A stretch of 61,592 nt of DNA from CAITSH01 sp945892985 (GCA_945892985.1 CAMDDU010000024.1:1-61592), one strand, 5' to 3'; numbered from the stretch's first letter, positions 1 to 8,515 are shown. Numbers and translations: made by a program. The notes: generated by a model from the sequence alone, not told the origin.

Positions 1-81
1 GCGCGCCAGAAACGCCGCTTTGCGCGTTGCTCTTCCATGTACCTCGAATCCTTTCGCCGCCGCCAGCGTCATTTGTTTCAT
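1..81 (-). CDS. IS5-family transposase, N-terminal 27 codons (cut by window edge)
   Basis: The frame starts at ATG (81-79) and runs off the window. It encodes a peptide beginning MKQMTLAAAKGFEVHG, followed by an Arg-Lys-rich segment and AAFLAR. This is the typical N-terminus of IS5-group DDE transposases. A GGAGG ribosome-binding site lies about 8 nt upstream. The catalytic DDE core is outside the window, so whether the copy is intact is unknown. An almost identical N-terminus is encoded at 61513-61592 on the other strand. Confidence 0.8.
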   Translation of the reverse strand, partial: MKQMTLAAAKGFEVHGRATRKAAFLAR

Positions 82-145
82 TCTCAACCCTCCCGTTTGC
101 GTCTCGCTATATGACAACAGACGCGCGGACTTGTTCAGTGTTTCC
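1..145 (-). mobile_element. IS5-family insertion sequence, left-hand fragment
   Basis: This is the terminal 145 nt of an insertion sequence that continues beyond the window. Its reverse complement matches 61449-61592 with one mismatch (position 88 against 61506). The outer end reads GGAAACACTGAACAAGTCC on the minus strand. It is followed at 146-149 by CTAA, which fits the YTAR target duplicated by IS5-group elements. It carries the start of a transposase gene. Family assignment rests on the transposase N-terminus and the target site. Confidence 0.85.
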
Positions 146-192
146 CTAAGGCTGCAGGGACCATTACGACCATTGCACGCTAAATACAATTT

Positions 193-393
193 TTGGTGAG
201 ACTCGGGGATGCCTTCGGGGCGCTTGCGTTGATCAGCACATTTGTATTTAGGTTAATTGAGTATCGCGAACCCGGCCTTCGTGAACTTGTAACCAATTGC
301 CTCATCGCCGCGATTGTCGCCGCCATTATCTCGGGCGCAGGCCGACTTTTAAGCTGGATAGTTCATGGCTTCGTCGCGAACTCCAAGGATTAG
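193..393 (+). CDS. Hypothetical small membrane protein
   Basis: A 66-codon frame with a TTG start (GTG at 196 is an alternative) and an in-frame stop just upstream at 181. It would encode a protein with two hydrophobic stretches, roughly residues 8-20 and 35-60, ending in a short polar tail. I do not recognise a family. It lies in AT-richer DNA between an IS end and an integron attC site, so it may be a cassette gene or a remnant. No strong ribosome-binding site is visible. The coding call is weak. Confidence 0.3.
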   Translation: MVRLGDAFGALALISTFVFRLIEYREPGLRELVTNCLIAAIVAAIISGAGRLLSWIVHGFVANSKD

Positions 394-452
394 TTATCTA
401 TCTAAAATGATGACTTGACTAAGTTAGGGGTGGACGCCAAACACAGGAAAGT

Positions 453-720
453 ATGGAAGATAAGACCCCAACTCGGAAAACTCTACTCGGCATGAGTTCG
501 CGTGAGTACGACGTTGCAGCCACCGCGTACAGCAAGAGCGCCATCGTGATTTGGCTTGTGGTGGGCTTTATTTACATTGCGGTGAGCGGGGTACAACGCT
601 TATTCCGTTTCACCACAGTTATTTTTGTCATACCGGGAATATTTGTGGCTTCCTGTACCAGACGGCGTCCATTGGTTTTGGATTGGTACTCATGGCGAGT
701 ACGACAAGCTCGTCGGCTAA
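453..720 (+). pseudogene. Probable frameshifted gene-cassette ORF upstream of attC
   Basis: The ATG at 453 follows an AGGAAA ribosome-binding site. Its frame encodes a polar N-terminus and a membrane-like stretch (IWLVVGFIYIAVSG and onward). It would then run through the attC site into hflX, which a cassette gene should not do. In the +1 frame, codons 586-720 encode a tail ending GVHWFWIGTHGEYDKLVG, with its TAA at 718-720 exactly inside the R'' box of attC. That is where cassette genes usually end, and the tail resembles the C-terminus of RelE/HigB-type toxins. I infer either a decayed gene with one frameshift or two overlapping remnants. The function is unknown. Confidence 0.4.
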
Positions 721-771
721 CTATTCATTGGTGCGGACGCCTGTTGGCTCCGCACAATTCAGACGTTGGGC
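715..771 (+). other. Integron attC recombination site (57 nt)
   Basis: The left simple site is GGCTAAC (715-721) and the right one is GTTGGGC (765-771), which fits the GTTRRRY core. Between them the arms are complementary: GTGCGGA pairs with TCCGCAC around a short loop, and the outer arms pair with one extra unpaired G in the left arm, as in functional attC hairpins. The orientation fits a cassette gene read on the plus strand. No integrase gene or second convincing attC is in the window. The site lies 21 nt from the 3' end of hflX. Confidence 0.8.
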
Positions 772-792
772 GTCCTTGCCAGGCTCCTTCGC

Positions 793-2253
793 CTACCGGG
801 CTTGCTGTGCCTGTTCCAGCTTATCGCGCAAGGCCTCAATCGCTTTGCGCTCCCCGCGCACACTGAATGACGCGCCCTCCGCATCGGCGCGCTCTTCCAG
901 CACCTCGCAATTGGCAAACAACTCGCCGCGCAGCTGCTGTGCCGACCAGGGCAGGAACAGTTCGTCCTTGACGAGGCGCTTGGTGAAGAAGGCGCGTATC
1001 GCCTTGTGCAGCTTCGTGATGTCGTCCTTGTCCACGGCGCTCAGCACGATGCACTTGGGGAATTGCGCGCGCAGCGCCTTGGCGTGCGCGGCCTGCGCCT
1101 TGGCGTCGCCGACCTGGTCGATCTTGTTGAACACGCGCAGGCGCGGCACCTTGCCGGCGTCGATTTCCGCGAGCACCTTCTCGGTCACCGCAATCTGGCG
1201 CTCGAAGCCCGGATCGCTGGCGTCGATCACATGCAGCAGCAGCGAGGCCTCGGCGGCTTCCTCCAATGTTGATTTGAACGAGGCGACGAGGTCGTGCGGC
1301 AGGTTTTTGATAAAGCCCACCGTGTCGCTGACCAGCACGTGCGGTATGCCATCGGGCACCAGCGCGCGCACGGTGGTGTCTAGGGTCGCGAACAGCTTGT
1401 TGGCAACCAGTACCTCGCTGCCGGTGAGTGCGCGCATCAGCGTGGACTTGCCGGCGTTGGTGTAGCCGATCAGCGCCACGCGTGCGAGGCCCTGGTTTTC
1501 CTGGCGCCGCGCGCGCTGCGTCTTGCGCTCGAGGTCGAGGGCGATGATCTCCTGCTTTAACTCGGCGATGCGGTCGCGGATCTTGGTGCGGTCGGCCTCA
1601 CCCGCGCCCTCACCGGCACCGCGGCCGCCAACGCCGCTGCGCTGCCGCCCCTGCGGGCCGGCCAGCTTGGCCGCCTCGCGCAGGCGCGGCGCGAGGTAGC
1701 GCAGGCGCGCGATCTCGACTTGGGCACGCGCCGCGTTGGAGCGCGCATGGCGGTGAAAAATCTCGAGGATCACCATGGTGCGGTCCATCACGTCGCAGCC
1801 GATCTCGTTCTCGAGGTTGCGCGCCTGCGAGGGTGAAATCTCATGGTCGACCAGCACGAAAGCGGCGCCGCGGCTGTCGTCACCGGCCATGGCCTTGGCC
1901 GCTTCGCGCGCTGCGACCGCGCCGTGACGGGCGATGCCCGGTTTTACGCCGGCTGTGGCGGGTCTGGCCGTGCGCTTTACCGGCATGTGCGCCGGCTGCG
2001 GCACGTCGTCGGGGTGGGCCTCCTCGGCGTGCACAAAGCGGCGCATTTCCTCGCGCTTGCCAGTTCCCAGGTAGGCGGCCGAATCAAAGCTGGCGCGCTT
2101 TTGCGTGAAGGTGGCCACCACCTCAAAGCCCAGCGTCTTGGCCAACTCGCGCAGCTCGCTCAAGGACGATTCAAACTCGAGGTCGCTTACCCCCGGCAGA
2201 TGTACCGCTGCGACAACCGCGCGCTGCGGGGTGACGTTGACTTCATTGGGCAT
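793..2253 (-). CDS. hflX: HflX-type ribosome-associated GTPase
   Basis: A 486-residue TRAFAC-class GTPase. The N-terminal HflX domain (about 10-250) is followed by a G domain with the P-loop GYTNAGKST (263-271), DTVGF (310-314) and NKID (376-379). HflX binds the 50S subunit and splits stalled ribosomes. This protein carries an unusual insertion of about 55 residues rich in Ala, Pro and Arg (about 77-130) inside the N-terminal domain, so it is longer than the 426 residues of E. coli HflX. The usual partner hfq is not adjacent. The next gene upstream on the same strand is the pseudouridine synthase, 57 nt away. Confidence 0.93.
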   Translation of the reverse strand: MPNEVNVTPQRAVVAAVHLPGVSDLEFESSLSELRELAKTLGFEVVATFTQKRASFDSAAYLGTGKREEMRRFVHAEEAHPDDVPQPAHMPVKRTARPATAGVKPGIARHGAVAAREAAKAMAGDDSRGAAFVLVDHEISPSQARNLENEIGCDVMDRTMVILEIFHRHARSNAARAQVEIARLRYLAPRLREAAKLAGPQGRQRSGVGGRGAGEGAGEADRTKIRDRIAELKQEIIALDLERKTQRARRQENQGLARVALIGYTNAGKSTLMRALTGSEVLVANKLFATLDTTVRALVPDGIPHVLVSDTVGFIKNLPHDLVASFKSTLEEAAEASLLLHVIDASDPGFERQIAVTEKVLAEIDAGKVPRLRVFNKIDQVGDAKAQAAHAKALRAQFPKCIVLSAVDKDDITKLHKAIRAFFTKRLVKDELFLPWSAQQLRGELFANCEVLEERADAEGASFSVRGERKAIEALRDKLEQAQQAR

Positions 2254-2310
2254 TCGGGACCGGCTTTGCTTGCGTGGTTGAGGGCAGATAGTAAGGCCAA
2301 TGCAGCCGAT

Positions 2311-3036
2311 TCACTTGCCGTACAACACCTGCGGGCCGTCCAGCCAGCGCCATTGCCCCGGGGCGAGGTCGGCGGGCAGCGCGAGCGCGCCAAAAGAACT
2401 GCGGTGCAAGGTGGTGACGCTGTTGCCCACGGCGGCGAGCATGCGCTTGACCTGGTGGTATTTGCCCTCGGTCAGGGTGAGGCGCATCTGGCGCACGCCC
2501 ATGGCTTCGCAGCCGGCGGCGCGCACCGGCGTGCGCTCGTCGGTGAGCATCACGCCTTCGAGCAAGGCGTTGACCTGCCGGTCGGTGACCTCTTCGGCGC
2601 AGCCCAGGTCGTAGACCTTGGGCACGTGGTGCCTGGGCGAGGTGAGCTTGTGGATGAGCTGACCGTCGTCGGTCAAGAGCAGCAGTCCGGTGGTGTCTTC
2701 ATCGAGCCGCCCCACCGCCTGCACCTCGCGGTTGCGTAGTGGCGCGGGCAGCAGGCTGTAGACGCTCGAATGGTGCTTGGGCTTTTGCGAGCACTCGTAG
2801 CCGGCGGGCTTGTTGAGCAGAACCAGCGCCTTGGCGTGGTAGGGCCACAGCTCGCCGCGCACGCCGAAAACCAGGCCTTGTTCTGCGACAGAGCGATCGG
2901 GGTCGTCGCAGACCGCGCCCTCCAGCGTGACCTGTCCGGAGACGATCAGCCCTTCGCATTCGCGGCGCGAGCCGAAGCCCTGGGAAAACAGAATTTGCGA
3001 TAGTTTCAAGGTGCGCCATCCTAACATTCGCGGCAC
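2311..3036 (-). CDS. rsuA: RsuA-family 16S rRNA pseudouridine synthase
   Basis: About 241 residues. An N-terminal S4 RNA-binding domain (about 10-60) is followed by the catalytic domain, with the motif GRLDEDTTGLLLLT holding the catalytic Asp and the later LTEGKYHQVKRM. The size and motifs fit RsuA, which makes pseudouridine 516 in 16S rRNA, better than the longer RluB/E/F enzymes. The start is uncertain. ATG at 3036 and ATG at 3027 both give N-terminal extras, while TTG at 3009 follows GGATGG and would place the S4 domain right at the N-terminus, as in E. coli RsuA. Confidence 0.88.
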   Translation of the reverse strand: MPRMLGWRTLKLSQILFSQGFGSRRECEGLIVSGQVTLEGAVCDDPDRSVAEQGLVFGVRGELWPYHAKALVLLNKPAGYECSQKPKHHSSVYSLLPAPLRNREVQAVGRLDEDTTGLLLLTDDGQLIHKLTSPRHHVPKVYDLGCAEEVTDRQVNALLEGVMLTDERTPVRAAGCEAMGVRQMRLTLTEGKYHQVKRMLAAVGNSVTTLHRSSFGALALPADLAPGQWRWLDGPQVLYGK

Positions 3037-3113
3037 GCCGGGAAAGTCGTATTGAACATGACGACTGTCGGACAGAAGCCATATAATTCACCGCGATTTG
3101 TTGAGTAGTACGT

Positions 3114-3222
3114 TCCCTCTCCCCTTGCGGGAGAGGGACAGGGAGAGGGGGAATGCACGCAGCATCGCGCGAGCACGAATTCACCCTCTCCCCGGCCCTC
3201 CCCCGTCAAGGGGGAGGGGGTG
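3114..3222. repeat. Palindromic GC-rich intergenic repeats (CCCTCTCCC family)
   Basis: Two imperfect palindromes of the form CTCTCCCC...GGGAGAGG lie at 3117-3155 and 3183-3222, between the rsuA gene and the alpha/beta hydrolase. Weaker relatives occur at 4992-5031 and 5088-5110. They have no coding potential and look like dispersed REP-type hairpins. Confidence 0.6.
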
Positions 3223-3269
3223 GACTGGTCGCGGGTTTGTCGATTCGATCGCGAAAATAAAACAGGGAG

Positions 3270-4115
3270 ATGGCCGTGCCGGTAGCGAATGTTCGTGGCG
3301 TCAATATTGTTTACAAGGTCATTGGCGACAAAGGCCCCTGGCTCGCGCTGGTGACCGGCGGGCGTCGCGATCACGCCGAGTTCATCGACCTGGCCGGCCT
3401 TATCGCCAAGGCGGGGTTCCGCGTTGTGCTGCACGACCGGCGCAACACCGGCGCCTCGGACGTGATCATCGCCGGCGACGAGGGCGAAGAGGCGATCTGG
3501 GCCGACGACTTGCACATCCTGCTCGGCCAGTTGGGCGCGCTGCCGGCCTTTGTTGGCGGCGCCTCCTCGGGTTCGCGCACCTCGCTGCTATTCCACCGCC
3601 GCCACCCCGAGGCGGTGCGCGCGCTGTTGCTGATGCAGTGCACCGGCGGCCTGTTTGCCGCCGGGCGTCTGCCCGAGAACTACTACGGCCAGTACATCCG
3701 CGCCGCCGAAGAGGGCGGCATGGCTGCGGTATGCGCCACCGAGATGTACCAGGCGCGCATCGCCGCCAACCCGGACACGCGCGAGCGCATGATGAATATG
3801 GACCCGGTGAAATTCATCGCCGTGATGAAGCAGTGGCTGGCCATTTTCATGGCCGGCCCGAAAGAGCCGCTGATCGCCATCGGCGAGGACGAGTTGCGCG
3901 CCATCAACAAGCCGGTCATGGTCATTCCCGGCAACGACAAGACACATTCGTCGGTCGCCGGCCTCGCCGTGCATAAGCTCATCCCCGGCGCGCAGCTGTT
4001 CCGGCTGCCGCTGGAAGACCAGGACGTGCCGGTTATCCAGTTTTCCGGATGGAAGGCGCATGAACCGGCCATTGCCGATGCGCTGGTCAAGTTCATGCAG
4101 GCGCAGCCGAACTAA
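3270..4115 (+). CDS. Alpha/beta hydrolase
   Basis: A 281-residue alpha/beta-hydrolase-fold protein without a signal peptide. The nucleophile elbow reads GGASSGSR (near residue 97), giving a normal Ser nucleophile. The usual oxyanion HG after strand beta-3 is replaced by TGG. The late region GNDKTHSS and the C-terminal His-containing segment could supply the acid and base, but I cannot assign them surely. The start is ambiguous: ATG at 3270 touches the AGGGAG ribosome-binding site, whereas GTG at 3276 has a normal spacing of about 6 nt. A second, distantly similar hydrolase follows 72 nt downstream. The substrate is unknown. Confidence 0.85.
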   Translation: MAVPVANVRGVNIVYKVIGDKGPWLALVTGGRRDHAEFIDLAGLIAKAGFRVVLHDRRNTGASDVIIAGDEGEEAIWADDLHILLGQLGALPAFVGGASSGSRTSLLFHRRHPEAVRALLLMQCTGGLFAAGRLPENYYGQYIRAAEEGGMAAVCATEMYQARIAANPDTRERMMNMDPVKFIAVMKQWLAIFMAGPKEPLIAIGEDELRAINKPVMVIPGNDKTHSSVAGLAVHKLIPGAQLFRLPLEDQDVPVIQFSGWKAHEPAIADALVKFMQAQPN

Positions 4116-4187
4116 GGCCTTCACGCTGCTATTTCTGCCCCACCCAATCCGGTACACACAGCGGTAAGCACACAGGTACGCAAAGCC

Positions 4188-4982
4188 ATGTACGCACAAG
4201 TCAAGGGCATCAGAATGCATTACAGCGTCGACGGCCCGCTCGATGCGCCTTGGGTGACTTTCGTCACTGGCATCGCCAACGACGTCACCATGTGGGAGGG
4301 GCAGGTCAAGGCGCTCGCCGGTAAATATCGCGTGTTGCGCTACGACTTGCGCGGCCAGGGCAAGAGCGAATCCACGCCGGGGGCCTATTCCATCGCATCA
4401 CTGGGCGAGGACCTCGTCGCGCTATGGGACGCGCTGAAAATCCAGAAGACCCATCTTGTCGGCCTGGGCCTGGGTAGTTGCGTCGCCATGGCTGTGGCCG
4501 TCGATCACCCCGGGCGCCTGCTCAGCCTGGTGCCCTGTTGCTGCCGCGCCAAGATGGTTCCTGACTTTGCCGCCATGTGGCACAAGCTCTATGACACCGT
4601 GAACCAGAACGGCATCGAGCCGATTGTCGAGCAGACGGCGCAGCGCTGGTTCTCCGAAGATTTCAAGGCCGCCAACCCGCAGGTGCTCGACGCGGTGCGC
4701 GCGATGATCCGCAGCACCAGCAAAGAAGGTTATCTGGGCGTGGTGTCGGCCTTCATCAAGCTTGACCTCGAGAACGAGCTCGGCCGTATCACGGTGCCGA
4801 CGCTGTTTGTCGGCGGCGCCGAAGACCGTGTCGGCGGACCGGCGGACATCATGCGCGAACTTGCTGCCAAGGTGCCAGGCTCGCGCTACGTGCCGGTGCC
4901 CGGCGCGGCGCATATCGCCAATCTGCAGAACGAGGCGGGCTATAACGCGATCGTCAAGGAATTCCTCGACGCACAGGCCTAG
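4188..4982 (+). CDS. Alpha/beta hydrolase, PcaD-like, lacking the usual Ser nucleophile
   Basis: 264 residues with the fold and order of 3-oxoadipate enol-lactonases (PcaD-like). It has a start-proximal TFVTG oxyanion region, the conserved YDLRGQGKS segment, a late Asp in GGAEDRV and the His in PGAAHIAN. The nucleophile elbow, however, reads HLVGLGLGSC, where relatives have G-x-S-x-G. The codon at the Ser position is GGC (Gly). Asp and His are retained. It may be a non-hydrolytic member of the fold or may use another residue. Low-complexity sequence made of short repeats precedes the start. Confidence 0.85.
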   Translation: MYAQVKGIRMHYSVDGPLDAPWVTFVTGIANDVTMWEGQVKALAGKYRVLRYDLRGQGKSESTPGAYSIASLGEDLVALWDALKIQKTHLVGLGLGSCVAMAVAVDHPGRLLSLVPCCCRAKMVPDFAAMWHKLYDTVNQNGIEPIVEQTAQRWFSEDFKAANPQVLDAVRAMIRSTSKEGYLGVVSAFIKLDLENELGRITVPTLFVGGAEDRVGGPADIMRELAAKVPGSRYVPVPGAAHIANLQNEAGYNAIVKEFLDAQA

Positions 4983-5118
4983 CACTCGCGGTTCTCACCC
5001 TCTGCATTGACGAGAGAGGGCCGGGGGTAAGACGGGGAATTCGGGCGACATGTCGCCCGCCCGTCGAACGGCAGCCCGATACCGCGCTCTGCAAGAGAGG
5101 ATGAGGGTTCGCGCCCGC

Positions 5119-6090
5119 TTATTCCGGCTGGATTTTCGCCAGCCGCGCAATCTCCGCAAAACGCTTGATGTCCGCGCTGACGGTGGACTTGAACTCGGCT
5201 GGCGTATCGCCCACAGGATCGGCACCCAGGGCGGAGAGGCGCTCGCGAAACTGTGCGTTGGCGAAGGCCGTCTTTACTTCGGCGTGCAGGCGGTTGAGGA
5301 TTTCCGGCGGCGTGCCGGCCGGCGCGAACATGCCGAACCAGCCGCCGCTGTGCGTGTAGTTGGGCAGCCCCGCTTCGGCGGCGGTGGGCACATCGGGCAT
5401 TTGTGGATGACGCTTGCTGTCGGTGTAGGCGAGTGCGCGCAGTTTGCCGGCCTTGAGCTGCGCCAGCACCGCCGGCGGCGTGGAGAACATCACCTGTGTT
5501 TCACCCGACATGGCGGCGGCCACCGCCGGGCCCGCGCCCTTGTACGGGATGTGCAGAATGGTGGTGCCGGCGCGTGCGTTAAAAAATTCGCCCGACAGGT
5601 GCAGGGTATTGCCGACGCCCGGCGTGCCATATGAGAGCTTGCTGTCGGGTTTGCGTGCGAGGTCTATGAGTTCCTGCAGCGTGCGTGCCGGTAGGCCCGG
5701 ATTGACCGCGACGAATATGCCCGGGTTCTCGACCAGGTTGGTGACCGGCGCGAAATCCTTTTCGGTGTCGTAAGGCAGTTTTTTATACACACTGGGCGCG
5801 GCGACAAATCCGCTCGAGGTGATCATGATGGTGTAGCCATCGGGCGCCGACTTGGCCAGCGCCTCGGCACCCAGAATGCCGTTGGCGCCGGGTTTGTTCT
5901 CGACGACAAAAGCCTGGCCCGTTTGCGCACCAAGCTGTGCGCCAATCATGCGCGCCAGCGCGTCCGGTCCGCCGGGCCCGAAGGGCACGATGACACGTAT
6001 GGCTTTGTTCGGGTAGGCCTGGGCCCAAGATAAGCTAGAGGCAAGCAGAGTGGTGCAGGCGAACAGTGTGAGTAACCGCATTCGAAGCAT
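5119..6090 (-). CDS. Bug/TctC-family tripartite tricarboxylate transporter receptor
   Basis: A 323-residue periplasmic solute-binding protein. A signal peptide (about 1-24, cleavage near SWAQA) is followed by the family N-terminus YPNKAIRVIVPFGPGG, then VVENKPGANG, APDGYTIM, the ILHIPYKGAGPA loop and DVPTAAEAGLP. Bug proteins bind small organic acids and related compounds for TTT importers. No tctA/tctB membrane genes are nearby. The start is supported by AAGGAGG seven nt upstream of ATG 6090. Family members are highly paralogous, so the ligand cannot be given. Confidence 0.92.
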   Translation of the reverse strand: MLRMRLLTLFACTTLLASSLSWAQAYPNKAIRVIVPFGPGGPDALARMIGAQLGAQTGQAFVVENKPGANGILGAEALAKSAPDGYTIMITSSGFVAAPSVYKKLPYDTEKDFAPVTNLVENPGIFVAVNPGLPARTLQELIDLARKPDSKLSYGTPGVGNTLHLSGEFFNARAGTTILHIPYKGAGPAVAAAMSGETQVMFSTPPAVLAQLKAGKLRALAYTDSKRHPQMPDVPTAAEAGLPNYTHSGGWFGMFAPAGTPPEILNRLHAEVKTAFANAQFRERLSALGADPVGDTPAEFKSTVSADIKRFAEIARLAKIQPE

Positions 6091-6389
6091 GGGAACGCCT
6101 CCTTAGTAAATTTCCCAGATGTTTTTTGCGGAGAGCTTGAGGGCAGCAGGATCGATAGCACCCCAACAACCGATAATATGGATCTTTCCCCCAGACGTGA
6201 CAGCTTGCTTGTCTTATGCCGCGGCATCGAAAGCGGCAAACATATGGCGAAACTTGGCCGGATCGAATTGCGATAGGCCTAGCTTTGAAGCATGACCACA
6301 GCCGAGTGCTTTGGCTGGCGCAGGACTCTTAGCGCAATCTCATTTGCATCTTGTATGGGGAAAGGGGCAATCTTAATTGCCTACTGTTT

Positions 6390-7670
6390 TTAGGGGGCGT
6401 AAATCCAAAAATCGGCGGTAAGCGCAGCGCCCGGAGCCGGTAGCATGCCCGGCACTTGCACGCACACGAAAGGATGGGGCTGCCTGCCATTTCGGCTCAT
6501 CCACGCAAGTTCGACGCCTGGGAAATCGCGTACATCGGCCATGAAGTATTGAGCGCGGACGATATTTGATAGATTTGTCCCCGCGGCGCGGCAGATTTGC
6601 TCTGCGCTAGAAAGAACCGCAAGTGCCTGAACCTGACCTCCGTGACCAAGTGCATCGAAAGCGCCAGACTGCGCCTTGCCCACCACGTGACCATCCTTCC
6701 CCAGGGGCATGAGCCCTGAGGGGAAAACAAGTTCTCCAGCACGCACGCACTGCCCGTAAGTGGACATGGCGGGCAGATCAACTTTGAGCACTTCTTTCTT
6801 TCGTTTCGCACCGTCGCGGAGGGCTAGTAAGTTAATTTCGACAATACCGTCAACGAATCCGAAACCCTGCGTGGGGAGCGCGGTGATTGCGCATGGATGG
6901 TTGCCCACATGTTGGTGCCATACGTCGAGGGCGTCCGGAATATCGGCTGAAGTGGGAACATATATCTGCGCTTTGAGTATGTGTTCCCAAGAGGATCCTC
7001 CAGCCCGGAGCGCCGGCTCAAGCCGTTTCTTGATGATGAATTCTGTTTGTCGACGCACAGCATTGGGCCCGCCCCAATTGCGAACTGCTGCGGGAAGTCG
7101 CACGGCCGGGTCTAATTCATTTTCGTCAGTGGCCATCTGGCCAGCGACAAAAATAAAATCATTACAAGTGATCGCCGGAACGAAGAACGAGCCAACCGGA
7201 ACCGGTACATCTTTAGGATATAGCTTGGTTATTTCATAGTCTTTATGAGGGACCACCGCTAACATCGACATCGAAATCGATGATTGGGCGTTGAAAAGAC
7301 GCTTCATAAGCACGGAAGTGCTTGGCGGAATATAGTCCCCGAACTCCCCGTGGCGTGCTAGTTGATATGCACGCACTGCTTCGAATATCGGGTAGTACTG
7401 GTCGACACGAACGCTGTGCTTGAAATCCGAACCGAATTCACCCAGGGTTTTTTTCATGCGTTGAAGAATATATTCGGCCTCGCGGCGGAGTCGAGGTGCA
7501 CCGAAAGCAGGGAATCCCGGCGACCCCTCCACATCCGGCGTAAGTCCGGACTGGAAATCAAACGCTTCGTGGCCGGTCAAAAATATCCACTGACCCGCTT
7601 TTACGGCGTAGGCGTAGGGGACGCCTGTTCCCGCAAGATTTTCTACCGAACGCACTTCAATATTCGCCAC
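6390..7670 (-). CDS. Protein with three tandem RidA (YjgF/UK114) domains
   Basis: 426 residues built of three RidA-like repeats, roughly 15-145, 150-290 and 300-426. Each has the hydrophobic strand and glycine turn (QWIFLTGHEA, DFIFVAGQMA, ELVFPSGLMP), a middle V-x-x-x-Y segment and a final strand. Single RidA proteins are trimers that hydrolyse enamines or imines, so this could be a pseudo-trimer in one chain. The Arg before Leu-Phe/Pro that binds the substrate carboxylate in RidA is seen only in repeat 1 (MKRLFNAQ); repeats 2 and 3 have ALPTQ and QVPGM. The start is GTG, with GGAGG seven nt upstream. It lies in the AT-richer island, divergent from an ABC importer. Confidence 0.85.
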   Translation of the reverse strand: MANIEVRSVENLAGTGVPYAYAVKAGQWIFLTGHEAFDFQSGLTPDVEGSPGFPAFGAPRLRREAEYILQRMKKTLGEFGSDFKHSVRVDQYYPIFEAVRAYQLARHGEFGDYIPPSTSVLMKRLFNAQSSISMSMLAVVPHKDYEITKLYPKDVPVPVGSFFVPAITCNDFIFVAGQMATDENELDPAVRLPAAVRNWGGPNAVRRQTEFIIKKRLEPALRAGGSSWEHILKAQIYVPTSADIPDALDVWHQHVGNHPCAITALPTQGFGFVDGIVEINLLALRDGAKRKKEVLKVDLPAMSTYGQCVRAGELVFPSGLMPLGKDGHVVGKAQSGAFDALGHGGQVQALAVLSSAEQICRAAGTNLSNIVRAQYFMADVRDFPGVELAWMSRNGRQPHPFVCVQVPGMLPAPGAALTADFWIYAP

Positions 7671-7730
7671 AGGTAACCTCCCAACTAAGTTTTGATATAT
7701 GTTATGTTACTCGGAACGAAGGATATTTAC

Positions 7731-8510
7731 ATGTTGCATGCGCACAATGTTGGGAAAACATTCGGGAACGGCGCGAGCAGCTACAGCGCGCTTGAAGGCA
7801 TCAATTTCGATGTGTCTGAGGGAGAGTTTGTCTGCTTGCTCGGTCCGTCCGGTTGCGGTAAATCTACGCTTCTTAATATCCTGGCCGGCTTCGAGCAGGC
7901 TAGTCATGGCAGGGTCGAGTTCGACGGCAAGCCTGTGCAAGGGGCGGGGCGGGATCGGATGATGTTTTTCCAAGATGCGGGCGCCGCACTGCTTCCCTGG
8001 CTGTCGGCAGAAGAAAATATCCGATTCGCCCTGCGCGTGCGTAAGTTGCCGAAAGACACATGGCCAGCGGTAATCGAAAAGTTTCTCGAGATGGTCGACC
8101 TTAAGGATCACCGTCACAAGTTTCCGGCGCAGTTATCGGGGGGGATGCGTCAGCGACTGCAGATCGCGCGGGCGCTTGCCGTAGAGCCAAGAGTGCTGCT
8201 TATGGATGAACCGTTTGCGGCTCTCGATGCGCTGACGCGGCGCAGAATGCATGGGTTTCTTCTCGATATTTGGAAGCGTACCGGGAAGACAATCGTCTTC
8301 GTGACCCACGACATTGCGGAAGCGGTTACGCTGGCTGACCGAATATGCGTCATGTCAGTCGGGCCGAACTCCAGAATTACCCAGATAATCGACGTTGGGT
8401 TGCCCCGCCCGCGCGATCTCGGTGATCCGCATGCTTCGAATATTTTTAAGCAAGTAGAGGAGTTGCTCATGCGGGATGTGGAACAAACTGACGGTTGGTT
8501 AAGGAGATAA
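7731..8510 (+). CDS. ABC transporter ATPase, NitT/TauT (SsuB/TauB) type
   Basis: 259 residues. It has Walker A GPSGCGKST (about 39-47), a Q-loop in MMFFQDAGAALLPW, the signature LSGGMRQR, Walker B VLLMDEPFAALDAL and the H-loop His in FVTHDIAEA. This is the pattern of ATPases for nitrate, sulfonate or taurine-type importers. I chose ATG 7731 because AAGGA lies about 8 nt upstream; an upstream in-frame ATG at 7692 has no ribosome-binding site. The permease starts 5 nt after the stop and the binding protein follows, giving a complete three-gene importer. GC content is clearly below that of the flanks. Confidence 0.92.
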   Translation: MLHAHNVGKTFGNGASSYSALEGINFDVSEGEFVCLLGPSGCGKSTLLNILAGFEQASHGRVEFDGKPVQGAGRDRMMFFQDAGAALLPWLSAEENIRFALRVRKLPKDTWPAVIEKFLEMVDLKDHRHKFPAQLSGGMRQRLQIARALAVEPRVLLMDEPFAALDALTRRRMHGFLLDIWKRTGKTIVFVTHDIAEAVTLADRICVMSVGPNSRITQIIDVGLPRPRDLGDPHASNIFKQVEELLMRDVEQTDGWLRR

Positions 8511-8515
8511 CAAAG

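Noticed and set aside
370..429. A second attC site ending at GTTAGGG (423-429)
   Set aside because: The core lacks the final pyrimidine, and no matching RYYYAAC box or complementary arms lie 50-100 nt upstream. At most it is a degenerate cassette boundary.
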